Shown one piece after another: positions 1 to 6,914 of a stretch of DNA of 14,658 nt. Within the stretch, counting starts at the first letter, position 1, and the number at the start of each line of letters is the position of its first letter. The position numbers and the translations under genes are program-made. The stretch is taken from positions 1-14,658 of the forward strand of contig DAOOJE010000053.1 of the NCBI GenBank assembly GCA_035384965.1, given 5' to 3'. The DNA is from JAAYVZ01 sp035384965. Lineage in GTDB: Bacteria > Acidobacteriota > Thermoanaerobaculia > Thermoanaerobaculales > Thermoanaerobaculaceae. The notes under the pieces were generated by a model. That model searched no databases and had not been told where the DNA came from. It saw nothing but the letters and a program-made list of their open reading frames with translations.

Positions 1-399
1 ATGCCCGAACCCTCCCACTCCCCAGACCCCCGCGACTTTGACGGGAACCTGCCTGAGGTCCGCGCCTGGCGGTCGAGCGGGTGGGAACGGGGCGAGATCG
101 TGGCCGGGGTGGGCGAAGCCCCGTCCACGTGTGACCACGACCTCGTCCCCCTCCACAGCGTGGAGACCCCCTCATCCCGTTGTACTGCGGGAGGAGGAGG
201 TTCGCCTTCTTCGGTCCCCGCGCTGGCGGCTCCTTTTCCCGCTCCTCCCCGTGAGAACCCGGAAGGGCCAGGCCCGGGCCACGGCCAGGCCCCCGGGCGG
301 GTCGAGGTGTCCGGGAGAAACGGCCGGAGGGAGTGAAACCGCGTCGACACCGTGCTGTCTACCACCGACCACCAGCGAGAAGTCACCCACAAGCCGGGT
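1..399. other. Non-coding stretch left of trkH, inverted repeats only
   Basis: I see no convincing gene here. Several frames stay open, but they are rich in Pro, Arg, Gly and Ser, have no Shine-Dalgarno site and show no family motif, which is what GC-rich non-coding DNA gives. Two dyads stand out. Positions 100-109 pair with 119-128 (GTGGCCGGGG against CCCCGTCCAC, one C/T mismatch, 9-nt loop). Positions 151-156 pair with 160-165 (CTCCAC, loop AGC, GTGGAG). Both could form hairpins in the trkH 3' region, but neither is followed by a T-run on the minus strand, so intrinsic termination is uncertain. Confidence 0.5.
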
Positions 400-1836
400 T
401 CAGTGCCGCCAGAAGCGGCGCGAGAAAAGGGCCAGCACGGTGAAGATCTCGAGCCGCCCGACCAGCATGGCGAACGAGAGCGCGAGCTTGACGAGCGGCG
501 GGAAGTGCGAGAAGTTGTCGTAGGGGCCGACATCCCCGATGCCCGGGCCGACGTTCCCGATGGCCGTGAACGCGGCCGACACGGCGGTGAGAAGGTCGTA
601 CCCGTGGGCGGCGACCACGCCCGTCGCGGCGAGGCCGATGAGCGCGTAGGCGAGCAGGAACCCCCACACACCCGAGATGATCTCGTCCTCGACGACCTCG
701 CCGTGGTACTTCACCGGCACCACGGCGCGCGGGTGGATGGCGCGGTGGATGGTCGCCCGCAGCGACGTGAACGCCAGCACCAGGCGGAGGCTCTTGGGGC
801 CGCCGCCGGTCGAACCTGACATCCCCCCCACCAGCATGAGCAGGAGCAGCACGAGCTGCGCCACGTGCGGCCAGTGCTCGAAGTCGGCCGTGACGTAGCC
901 TGTGGTGGTGATGATGGCCACGGTCTGGAAGCTCGCGGCGCGCAAGGTGTCGCCGATCGGCACGTCGGGGCGGTGCAGGGTGATGGTCAGAACGAGGAGC
1001 GCGCCGCCCAGAATGGCGGCGAACCAGCGCAGCTCGACGTCTTTCAGGACGTCCCTGACCCGCCCTTGCAGGAGCCGGAAGTGAAGCACGAAGTTGATGC
1101 CAGCCAGCAGCATGAACAGCGTGACCAGCCACTCGACCCCGGGCGAGCCGAACTCGCCGATCGAGCCGTTGCGGGTCGAGAACCCTCCCGTGGCCATGGT
1201 CGTGAGGGCGTGGCACAGCGCCTCGTAGCTCGACACGCCGAGCAACCGCAACCCCAGCCACTCGGCCGCCGTCAGCCCGACGTAAATTCCCCACAGCATG
1301 CGAGCCGTGGTCGCGAGCCGCGGATGGAGCTTTTCGTCCACCGGCCCGGGGACCTCCGCCCTGAAGAGCTGCATGCCGCCGATGCCGAGCAGCGGCAGGA
1401 TGGCAATTGTGAAGAGGATGATCCCCATGCCGCCTAGCCACTGGGTGAGTGCCCGCCAGAGCAGCAGCGAGCGCGGCAACGTGGCGGTGTCCACCACCAC
1501 CGTCGAGCCCGTGGTCGTGAACCCCGACACCGTCTCGAAAAGCGCGTCCACCGGCCCGAGTGTGCCGGCGAGCAGGAACGGGAGCGCACCCACCAGCGAG
1601 GCGAGAAGCCAGGCGCCCGTCACCACGAGGAAGCCGTCCTTGGGATGCAGTCGCCGGTCGCGAGTGCGGGTCGCGAGCACGACCCCCAGGCCGAGCAGCG
1701 CGGACGTGGCCGCGGAGCCGAGCCACGGGAGCGACGTCTCGCTCCACAGCAGCGCCGCCGGCAAGGGCAGCAGCAGCAAGCCGGCGAGCAGGAGCGAGAA
1801 CCAGCCCAGCAAGTGAAGGTCGAACCTGGGGTTCAC
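400..1836 (-). CDS. trkH: TrkH-type potassium uptake channel subunit
   Basis: This is the membrane K+-translocating subunit of a Trk/Ktr system, which works with the cytosolic gating subunit TrkA encoded just upstream. It is 478 residues, close to E. coli TrkH, and consists of hydrophobic helices and re-entrant loops. All four pore-loop filter signatures of the SKT superfamily are visible: TTTGST (about 107-112), TMATGGFS (213-220), TTTGYV (310-315) and TAIGNVGPG (424-432). The conserved motif after a core helix, GGMSGSTGGGPKS, lies near 337-349. The start codon is GTG, preceded by GGGAG inside the end of trkA. The gap to the trkA stop is 3 nt, so the two are co-transcribed and probably translationally coupled. 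The gene looks intact. The TrkH versus TrkG/KtrB sub-assignment rests on length and the TrkA partner. Confidence 0.95.
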   Translation of the reverse strand: MNPRFDLHLLGWFSLLLAGLLLLPLPAALLWSETSLPWLGSAATSALLGLGVVLATRTRDRRLHPKDGFLVVTGAWLLASLVGALPFLLAGTLGPVDALFETVSGFTTTGSTVVVDTATLPRSLLLWRALTQWLGGMGIILFTIAILPLLGIGGMQLFRAEVPGPVDEKLHPRLATTARMLWGIYVGLTAAEWLGLRLLGVSSYEALCHALTTMATGGFSTRNGSIGEFGSPGVEWLVTLFMLLAGINFVLHFRLLQGRVRDVLKDVELRWFAAILGGALLVLTITLHRPDVPIGDTLRAASFQTVAIITTTGYVTADFEHWPHVAQLVLLLLMLVGGMSGSTGGGPKSLRLVLAFTSLRATIHRAIHPRAVVPVKYHGEVVEDEIISGVWGFLLAYALIGLAATGVVAAHGYDLLTAVSAAFTAIGNVGPGIGDVGPYDNFSHFPPLVKLALSFAMLVGRLEIFTVLALFSRRFWRH

Positions 1837-1839
1837 GCC

Positions 1840-3189
1840 TCAGCTCCCAACGAAGGCATCGAGTTCCCGGGCTCGCTCGGTGGTGCTGATGAGGACTGCG
1901 CGGTCCCCTGGCCGGGCGCGGTCGCCGCCGCCCGGCACGATGACCGTGCCGTCGCGCAGCAACGCCGCGACCAGCACGCCGCGGGGAAGCCCGACCTCCC
2001 CCAGGGCGCCTGCGGTCAGCCGCGAGTTGGGGCCGAGATCCACCTCCACGAGTTCCACCTCGTCCTCGAGCAGCGCCACCGCGGCGCGGATCCGGCCCCG
2101 CCGGACGAACTGGGCGGCCAGGCCCACGGTAAGCAGGCGGGGCGAGATGACGGCGTCGATGCCCATCTCGCCGACCAGCCCGGAGAGAGCCGGATTGTCG
2201 ACGAGGGCGAAGGTGTGGGCGGCGCCGAGCCGTCGGGCGAGCAGGCAGGCCACCACGTTGAGCTGGTGGTTGTCCGCGCACGCCACGAACGCCGAGGCCT
2301 TGCCGACGCCCTCCTCCTCGAGCAGCCCCTGATCGGTCGGCGTGCCGTGCAGGACGATTGCCGAGTCGAGTTCCCCGGCCGCCTCGTGGCACCGCGCCCG
2401 ATCCTCGTCGATGAGCGCCACCGGGATGCCCGCCTTTTCGAGCCGGGCTGCGACGCCGATGCCGACGCGGGTGGCCCCAGCCACCATGACTCGCCGCTCG
2501 GATGCGCGCCGGGTGCCGATCAGCTCCAGGACGTTGTCGAGTTCCGCCGGGCTGATCGAGAAGTACACCAGGTCGCCTTCGCGGAACTCGTCCTCGCCGT
2601 GCGGGATGAACCACTGGTCGCGGCGCCGGATGGCGACGGCGAGCACGGAGCGTTCGGGGAAGAGCAGGCGGAGGTGCGACAGCAGCATGCCCGAGAAGGC
2701 GCTGTTCCGCCCCATCGGGAAGCCGGCGATGAGCAGCTTGCCGTCCAGGAACGAGGCCACGTCCGCCGCCCCCGGCACCGGCAGCAGCGAGAGAATCTTC
2801 TCGACCGCGGCGAGATCCGGGTTGACGCAGAGGTGGTCTCCCGGTAGCTGCCTGGCGATCGCCCGGAAGCTGCGCTCGTGATCGGAGTCGCGAAGGCGTG
2901 CCACGACGCGGGGGACATGGAAGATGGCCGAGCCGATGAGCGCCACCACCATGTTGGCCTCGTCCGAGGCGGTGGAGGCGATGAGAACGTCGCAGCCGCC
3001 GATCCCGGCCGCCTCGAGGACCTCGACCGTGGTGCCGTTGCCCTGGACCGTCTGGACGTCGAGAGTGTCGGCGAGCTCCGAGAGGCGATCGCGGGAGACC
3101 TCGACCACCACCACGTCGTGTCCGTCGGCAGCCAGGCGCGCGGCGAGAGTCGAGCCGACGAGGCCGCCGCCGACGACCACCGCCCTCAT
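1840..3189 (-). CDS. trkA: Trk system potassium uptake regulatory subunit TrkA
   Basis: This is the cytosolic nucleotide-binding subunit that gates TrkH. The 449-residue protein has the duplicated architecture of full-length TrkA (E. coli 458 aa). The first RCK/Rossmann domain starts with VVVGGGLVGSTLA (GxGxxG near residues 7-12) and has an acidic residue (E30) at the end of the second strand, as expected for NAD(H) binding. A second, more divergent Rossmann half begins near residue 228 (VMVAGATRVGIGVAA). Each half is followed by a TrkA_C-like region. I chose the ATG at 3189 because GGAGG sits just upstream and the protein begins directly with the Rossmann strand. The same frame is open 44 codons further upstream, but that extension has no homology-like sequence and would run through the divergent promoter region. 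It is the first gene of the trkA-trkH operon. Confidence 0.95.
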   Translation of the reverse strand: MRAVVVGGGLVGSTLAARLAADGHDVVVVEVSRDRLSELADTLDVQTVQGNGTTVEVLEAAGIGGCDVLIASTASDEANMVVALIGSAIFHVPRVVARLRDSDHERSFRAIARQLPGDHLCVNPDLAAVEKILSLLPVPGAADVASFLDGKLLIAGFPMGRNSAFSGMLLSHLRLLFPERSVLAVAIRRRDQWFIPHGEDEFREGDLVYFSISPAELDNVLELIGTRRASERRVMVAGATRVGIGVAARLEKAGIPVALIDEDRARCHEAAGELDSAIVLHGTPTDQGLLEEEGVGKASAFVACADNHQLNVVACLLARRLGAAHTFALVDNPALSGLVGEMGIDAVISPRLLTVGLAAQFVRRGRIRAAVALLEDEVELVEVDLGPNSRLTAGALGEVGLPRGVLVAALLRDGTVIVPGGGDRARPGDRAVLISTTERARELDAFVGS

Positions 3190-3249
3190 GGGACCTCCAC
3201 CCGCGCGGGGGCGGGTCGCGAAAGGCGCCGGCAGGCTTGCTGGCGGCGA

Positions 3250-3269
3250 GGGGATCGCATGCGGTCCCC
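3250..3269. promoter_or_regulatory. 20-bp near-perfect palindrome, candidate operator
   Basis: The sequence reads GGGGATCGCATGCGGTCCCC. It matches its own reverse complement except at one symmetric pair (positions 6 and 15, T opposite G). A 20-bp dyad without a spacer, placed in a divergent promoter region, is the usual form of a site for a dimeric repressor of TetR, GntR or MarR type. No regulator gene is in the window, so which operon it controls is open. It is 61 bp from the trkA start and about 130 bp from the hydratase start. Confidence 0.45.
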
Positions 3270-3292
3270 ATTGTGCCACGGCCCGGTGGAAG

Positions 3293-3321
3293 TCGACGCG
3301 GCCCCGCCCGCGTTGTACCAT
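3293..3321 (+). promoter_or_regulatory. Candidate sigma-70 promoter for the beta-oxidation operon
   Basis: The -35 candidate TCGACG (3293-3298, 4/6 to TTGACA) and the -10 candidate TACCAT (3316-3321, 4/6 to TATAAT) are 17 bp apart. The start would fall near 3328, giving a leader of about 74 nt with a good SD before the hydratase ATG. The same TACCAT hexamer recurs before the gene at 6915, and TACCTT before the beta-helix gene, which supports a shared -10 preference. Confidence 0.4.
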
Positions 3322-3401
3322 GCGCGTGGCCGCAGCACGCCAATCCAGTGTGCCCGGGCAGGTACCACCCCGCCGGGGCCGGCGTCGAGGGAGGGAGCAC
3401 C

Positions 3402-4181
3402 ATGGACGAGAGGGGGATCCGCATCGAGGTCACGAACGGCGTCGCCACCGTCACCATCGACCGGCAGGAGGCGCTCAACGCACTCAACACCGAGATCGTG
3501 GACGGCCTGCATCGGGTCTTCCACGCCCTCGGCAAGGATGAGTCGGTGCGGGCGGTGATCCTGACCGGCGCCGGCAAGGCGTTCGTGGCAGGCGCCGACA
3601 TCAAGGAGATGGCCGACTTCACTCCTGTCCAGGCGCGGGCGTTTTCGCGCCGCGGCCAGCGAGTGCTCTCCGAGATCGAGGCCTTTCCGCGGCCCGTCAT
3701 TGCCGCCGTCAACGGCTTCGCGCTCGGCGGCGGGTGCGAGCTGGCCATGGCGTGCGACGTGCGGATCGCCTCGGAGAAGGCCAGGTTCGGCCAGCCCGAG
3801 GTGAGCCTCGGGGTGACACCGGGGTTTGGCGGCACCCAGCGGCTGGCGCGGCTGGTCGGGCGCTCGAAGGCCAAGCTGCTGCTCTTCACGGGCGAGGTGA
3901 TCGGGGCCGAGCGGGCCCTGGCGCTCGGGCTCGTCGACGAGGTGGTGGCGCCCGAGGCGCTCATGGACCGCTGCCGCGACATCGCGTCGGCCATCGCCGG
4001 CAAGGGTCCGGTGGCAGTGTCCTACTGTAAGCAGGCGGTCAACGTCGGGGTCGAGACCGATCTCGAGCACGCCCTGGCGTACGAGGCGGAACTCTTCGCC
4101 CAGACGTTCGCGACCGCCGACCAGAAGGAAGGGATGCAGGCGTTCGTCGAGAAGCGCCCGGTGCGCTTTTCGGGACGGTGA
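3402..4181 (+). CDS. Enoyl-CoA hydratase (crotonase family)
   Basis: This 259-residue enzyme adds water across trans-2-enoyl-CoA to give (S)-3-hydroxyacyl-CoA, step two of beta-oxidation. It has the normal length of a single-domain crotonase. Diagnostic segments are GKAFVAGADIKEM (CoA-binding and oxyanion-hole region), NGFALGGGCELAMACD and FGQPEVSLGVTPGFGGTQRL. The two catalytic glutamates of the hydratases are present as Glu113 and Glu133, with the same 20-residue spacing as Glu144/Glu164 of rat mitochondrial hydratase. This argues for a true hydratase rather than another crotonase activity. The ATG at 3402 follows GGGAGGGAG at good spacing; an open extension of 55 codons upstream crosses the promoter region and is rejected. 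It is the first of three co-directional genes, 12 nt before the dehydrogenase. Chain-length specificity cannot be read from the sequence. Confidence 0.93.
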   Translation: MDERGIRIEVTNGVATVTIDRQEALNALNTEIVDGLHRVFHALGKDESVRAVILTGAGKAFVAGADIKEMADFTPVQARAFSRRGQRVLSEIEAFPRPVIAAVNGFALGGGCELAMACDVRIASEKARFGQPEVSLGVTPGFGGTQRLARLVGRSKAKLLLFTGEVIGAERALALGLVDEVVAPEALMDRCRDIASAIAGKGPVAVSYCKQAVNVGVETDLEHALAYEAELFAQTFATADQKEGMQAFVEKRPVRFSGR

Positions 4182-4193
4182 AGGAGGAGGCAG

Positions 4194-5528
4194 ATGGAGC
4201 TTTTCGAGAGACTGCGCAACGTGGCCGTGGTGGGGGCGGCCGGCAAGATGGGCAGCGGCATCTCGCTGCTGCTCGCCGAGCAGATCGCCTTCGCCGCTCT
4301 CGAGGACAGGGCCGGCACCCACGTGCTGAACCTCATCGACATTTCCGACGAGGGGCTGCTTGGCCTGCTGCGCTACATCCGGGCGCAGGCGGTCAAGACG
4401 GCGGAAAAGCAGATCAACCGCCTGCGCCGCCTGTACGCCGAGCGCGCCGACCTGGTCGAGAACGGCGAGATGGTCGCCGAGTTCGTGCACGAGGTCATGC
4501 TGCACATCCGCACCGGCAAGACGCTCGAGCTGGCCAGGGACTCGCACCTCGTCTTCGAGGCGGCGTTCGAAAGGGACGAGCTGAAGATCGACATCTTCCG
4601 CAAGCTTGCCGACATGTGCGGCCAGAGCACCTTCTTCCTCACCAACACCTCGGCGATCCCGATCGGGTTCCTGTCCCGGGAGAGCGGGCTCGAAGGCCGG
4701 GTCATCGGCTACCACTTCTACAACCCGCCAGCGGTCCAGAAGCTGGTCGAGCTCATCACCCCGGCACACTGCAGCCCGGGACTTGTAGCGCTCGCCTCGG
4801 AGCTGGCGACCCGGCTCGGCAAGACCATCGTGCCGGCCAACGACATCGCCGGGTTCATCGGCAACGGCCACTTCATGCGCGACGGCCTGCACGGCCTCGG
4901 CGAGGCCGAGCGGCTGGCCGGCGAGATGGGCTTCGTGCAGGCGGTGTGGGCGGTGGACCGCGTGTCGCGCGACTGGTTGCTGCGGCCGATGGGTATCTTC
5001 CAGCTCATCGATTACGTGGGCATCGATGTCTTCCAGCTCATCCTCTCCGTCATGCGGCGGCACATCCCGGCCCCCGAGCTCCGTTCCGACCTCATCGACC
5101 TCCTCATCGAGCTGGGCGTCAAGGGCGGGCAGACCTCGTCGGGGGCGCAGAAGGACGGGTTCTTCCGTTACGAAAAGGGCCGGCCGGTGGCGGTTTACGA
5201 CCCCAACCGGCGCGAGTACGTCCCGTGCGAGCCAGAAGGGTGGTGCAGGCAAGTCGAGGAGGCGCTCGGTCCGCACCCCGATCCGTCGGTGAGCTGGAAG
5301 GCGCTCGGACGTGATCGCGACAAGGACGCCCGGCTCCGCGCCTTCTTCGCCAGGGTGAAGGAGAGCACCACGCTGGGATGCGACCTGGCCCGCCGCTACG
5401 CGGCAGCGAGCCGCGCCGCGGCCGAGCAGCTGGTGGCGATGGGGGTCGCGGCCCGCCCCGAGGACGTCAACAGCGTGCTCACCCTCGGGTTCTTCCACCT
5501 CTATGGCCCGATCAACGAGTACCTGTGA
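4194..5528 (+). CDS. 3-hydroxyacyl-CoA dehydrogenase, long monofunctional form
   Basis: It oxidises (S)-3-hydroxyacyl-CoA to 3-ketoacyl-CoA with NAD+, step three of beta-oxidation. The N-terminal Rossmann motif is VVGAAGKMGSGIS (about residues 13-25). The catalytic dyad is intact: His174 in IGYHFYNPP and Glu186 in KLVELI, 12 residues apart like His158/Glu170 of the mammalian enzyme. The substrate-binding NTS motif precedes it (TNTSAIPIG). The C-terminal helical part includes NDIAGFIGNG. At 444 residues it is much longer than the usual 280-320 residue stand-alone enzyme, yet it has no hydratase domain like FadB. The extra length lies in an insertion after the glycine-rich loop (about 30-60) and in an extended C-terminal region. 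The SD AGGAGGAGG (4182-4190) fixes the ATG. It sits between hydratase and thiolase, 12 and 13 nt away, clearly one operon. Confidence 0.9.
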   Translation: MELFERLRNVAVVGAAGKMGSGISLLLAEQIAFAALEDRAGTHVLNLIDISDEGLLGLLRYIRAQAVKTAEKQINRLRRLYAERADLVENGEMVAEFVHEVMLHIRTGKTLELARDSHLVFEAAFERDELKIDIFRKLADMCGQSTFFLTNTSAIPIGFLSRESGLEGRVIGYHFYNPPAVQKLVELITPAHCSPGLVALASELATRLGKTIVPANDIAGFIGNGHFMRDGLHGLGEAERLAGEMGFVQAVWAVDRVSRDWLLRPMGIFQLIDYVGIDVFQLILSVMRRHIPAPELRSDLIDLLIELGVKGGQTSSGAQKDGFFRYEKGRPVAVYDPNRREYVPCEPEGWCRQVEEALGPHPDPSVSWKALGRDRDKDARLRAFFARVKESTTLGCDLARRYAAASRAAAEQLVAMGVAARPEDVNSVLTLGFFHLYGPINEYL

Positions 5529-5541
5529 GGGGAGGGGAGCG

Positions 5542-6777
5542 ATGAAAGCACTGCGCAAGCCCGTCTATCTCGCCGCCGGCGCCTACACCATGAGCATGGG
5601 CACGGGGCGCAAGGAATTCGACCCCAAGAAGGCCCGCCCGGGCCTCGAGCACTACATCGACGAGGCGGTGCGGGCGGTCCTCGCCCAGATCGCCAACCCC
5701 GACCTTGTGGACGAGGGTGTGATCGCCAACTTCATGGCGGCGCGCTTCAACCGGCAGGGCAACCTCGCGTCGCTGCTCGCCGCGGCGCATCCGGCGCTGC
5801 GCTACAAGCCGATGGTGCGCGTGGAAGGCGCCTGCGGCACCGGGGGGCTGGGGCTCGCCACCGGGATCAAGACCGTGCTCGCCGACATGGCGGACGTCGT
5901 GCTGGTGGTCGGCGTCGAGGTGCAGAACACCGTCAAGGCGGTTTACGGCGCCGACATCCTGGCCGGGGCCGGGCACTACGCCAGCCAGCGCAAGGCCGGG
6001 CACGCCCACTTCTTCCCCGCTCGCTTTTCGGACCGCGCAGGCGCCTACTTCGCGCGCTACGGCGCCGAGCGGACCCGCCAGGCAATGGCCGCGTGGTACG
6101 CCAACGCCATCGCCAACGCGCGGTTGAACCCGCTCGCGCAGGAGTTCCACAACACCGCCCCGGACCTCGTCAAGCTCGGCATGTCGAGGCCCGACCCCGA
6201 GAGCTTCACCGAGCACCTCAACTTCTACGACTGCTCGAAGGTTTCCGATGGCGCTGCAGCGGTGCTGGTGTGCTCGGAAGAGGGGCTCGCCAGGCTCGGG
6301 CTCGGCCGTGACGCCGCCGTACAGGTGGCCGGCTACGGGCAAGTCGTGGACGACCTGGTGCAGGCGCCGCCCGATCTCACCGCGCTCACCACCAGTCGGA
6401 AGGCGGTGGAGCACGCGCTCGGCCAGGCCGGGATCGGCGTCGGCGACGTGGGCGTGTTCGAGGTCCACGACTGCTTCACGATCACCGGCATCCTTGCAGT
6501 CGAGGCCCTGGGGCTCGCGCAGCCCGGCGAGGGGCCGGATCTGGTGCTGGGCGGCGGGATCGCCCGCAACGGCGAGCACCCCACCAACACCTCCGGAGGC
6601 CTCATCGGCTACGGCCACCCCACCGGTGCTTCCGGCGTGCGCATGGCGGTGGACCTCTGGAAGCAGCTCGTCGGGCGCGCCGAGGGGTTTCAGGTGCCCC
6701 TCGCCAGGGAATACGGCCTCATGATCTCGATGGGCGGCGACGACAAGACCGTGGTGGCGGTGGCCCTGCGGAAATAG
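5542..6777 (+). CDS. Thiolase, SCP-2/acetyl-CoA acetyltransferase type
   Basis: It cleaves 3-ketoacyl-CoA with CoA to release acetyl-CoA, the last step of beta-oxidation; the reverse condensation is also possible. It is 411 residues, normal for a thiolase. The nucleophilic cysteine is Cys98 in EGACGTGG. The second active-site block is HDCF (309-312), typical of the SCP-2-like thiolases, which use HDCF where classical thiolases have an NEAF-type block. The third is GYGHPTGASG with His359. A GGD-containing C-terminal strand (MGGDDK) completes the fold. I see no separate sterol-carrier domain. The ATG at 5542 follows GGGGAGGGGAG at good spacing and lies 13 nt after the dehydrogenase stop; an upstream in-frame start at 5503 overlaps that gene and is not preferred. 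Exact chain-length preference is unknown. Confidence 0.9.
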   Translation: MKALRKPVYLAAGAYTMSMGTGRKEFDPKKARPGLEHYIDEAVRAVLAQIANPDLVDEGVIANFMAARFNRQGNLASLLAAAHPALRYKPMVRVEGACGTGGLGLATGIKTVLADMADVVLVVGVEVQNTVKAVYGADILAGAGHYASQRKAGHAHFFPARFSDRAGAYFARYGAERTRQAMAAWYANAIANARLNPLAQEFHNTAPDLVKLGMSRPDPESFTEHLNFYDCSKVSDGAAAVLVCSEEGLARLGLGRDAAVQVAGYGQVVDDLVQAPPDLTALTTSRKAVEHALGQAGIGVGDVGVFEVHDCFTITGILAVEALGLAQPGEGPDLVLGGGIARNGEHPTNTSGGLIGYGHPTGASGVRMAVDLWKQLVGRAEGFQVPLAREYGLMISMGGDDKTVVAVALRK

Positions 6778-6790
6778 ACCTACCCGGGCG

Positions 6791-6810
6791 CCCTCGGCCG
6801 CGAGGGGTTG
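6791..6810 (+). terminator. Candidate terminator after the thiolase gene
   Basis: The stem CCCTCG (6791-6796), loop GCCG and CGAGGG (6801-6806) begin 13 nt after the thiolase stop and are followed by GTTGT. The T-tract is short, so this is a weak intrinsic terminator at best. A second hairpin, TGCCCG / CGGGCA (6828-6833 with 6839-6844), lies just downstream. Confidence 0.35.
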
Positions 6811-6879
6811 TCCAGCCGGATCTCGAGTGCCCGTGGTGCGGGCAGACCGCTGGCCCGTGGCCAAACGGCCGCGGACGGG

Positions 6880-6908
6880 TTGCCGACGGCCGGCGTTGCA
6901 CTTACCAT
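6880..6908 (+). promoter_or_regulatory. Promoter candidate giving a leaderless mRNA for the 6915 gene
   Basis: TTGCCG (6880-6885, 4/6) and TACCAT (6903-6908, 4/6) are exactly 17 bp apart. Only six bases (CGGTCC) separate the -10 box from the ATG at 6915, so transcription would start at or next to the start codon. No SD-like purine run precedes the ATG, in contrast to the strong SDs of the three genes before it. Confidence 0.5.
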
Positions 6909-6914
6909 CGGTCC

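Larger units (their letters stand above)
3190..3401. promoter_or_regulatory. Divergent promoter region between trkA and the beta-oxidation operon
   Basis: This 212-bp gap separates two operons transcribed away from each other. It contains a plus-strand promoter candidate (3293-3321), a 20-bp palindrome (3250-3269) and a weak minus-strand -10 candidate, CACAAT (reverse complement of 3270-3275), that would serve trkA. If that -10 is real, the palindrome lies directly over the trkA transcription start. Strong SD sites sit at both borders: GGAGG before trkA and GGGAGGGAG (about 3389-3397) before the hydratase. The promoter calls come from motif matching by eye. Confidence 0.55.

Noticed and set aside
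1..336. 111-codon plus-strand frame at the left end
   Set aside because: No SD, low-complexity Pro/Gly/Ser composition, no motif, and the window edge may truncate anything real; not supportable as a gene.
172..390. 72-codon minus-strand frame downstream of trkH
   Set aside because: GTG start with no SD and an Arg/Ser-rich tail; no protein-like pattern.
3190..3321. N-terminal extension of trkA by 44 residues
   Set aside because: It has no SD, adds unstructured Pro-rich sequence before the Rossmann strand and covers the divergent promoter region.
383..4003. Very long minus-strand open frame (over 1200 codons) across trkH, trkA and the hydratase
   Set aside because: It is dominated by Arg, Pro, Gly and Ala, has no motifs and overlaps three clear genes in another frame or strand; typical of GC-rich DNA.
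3186..5558. 790-codon minus-strand open frame opposite the beta-oxidation genes
   Set aside because: Antisense shadow of the hydratase and dehydrogenase, rich in His, Asp, Gly and Arg, with no SD or family signature.
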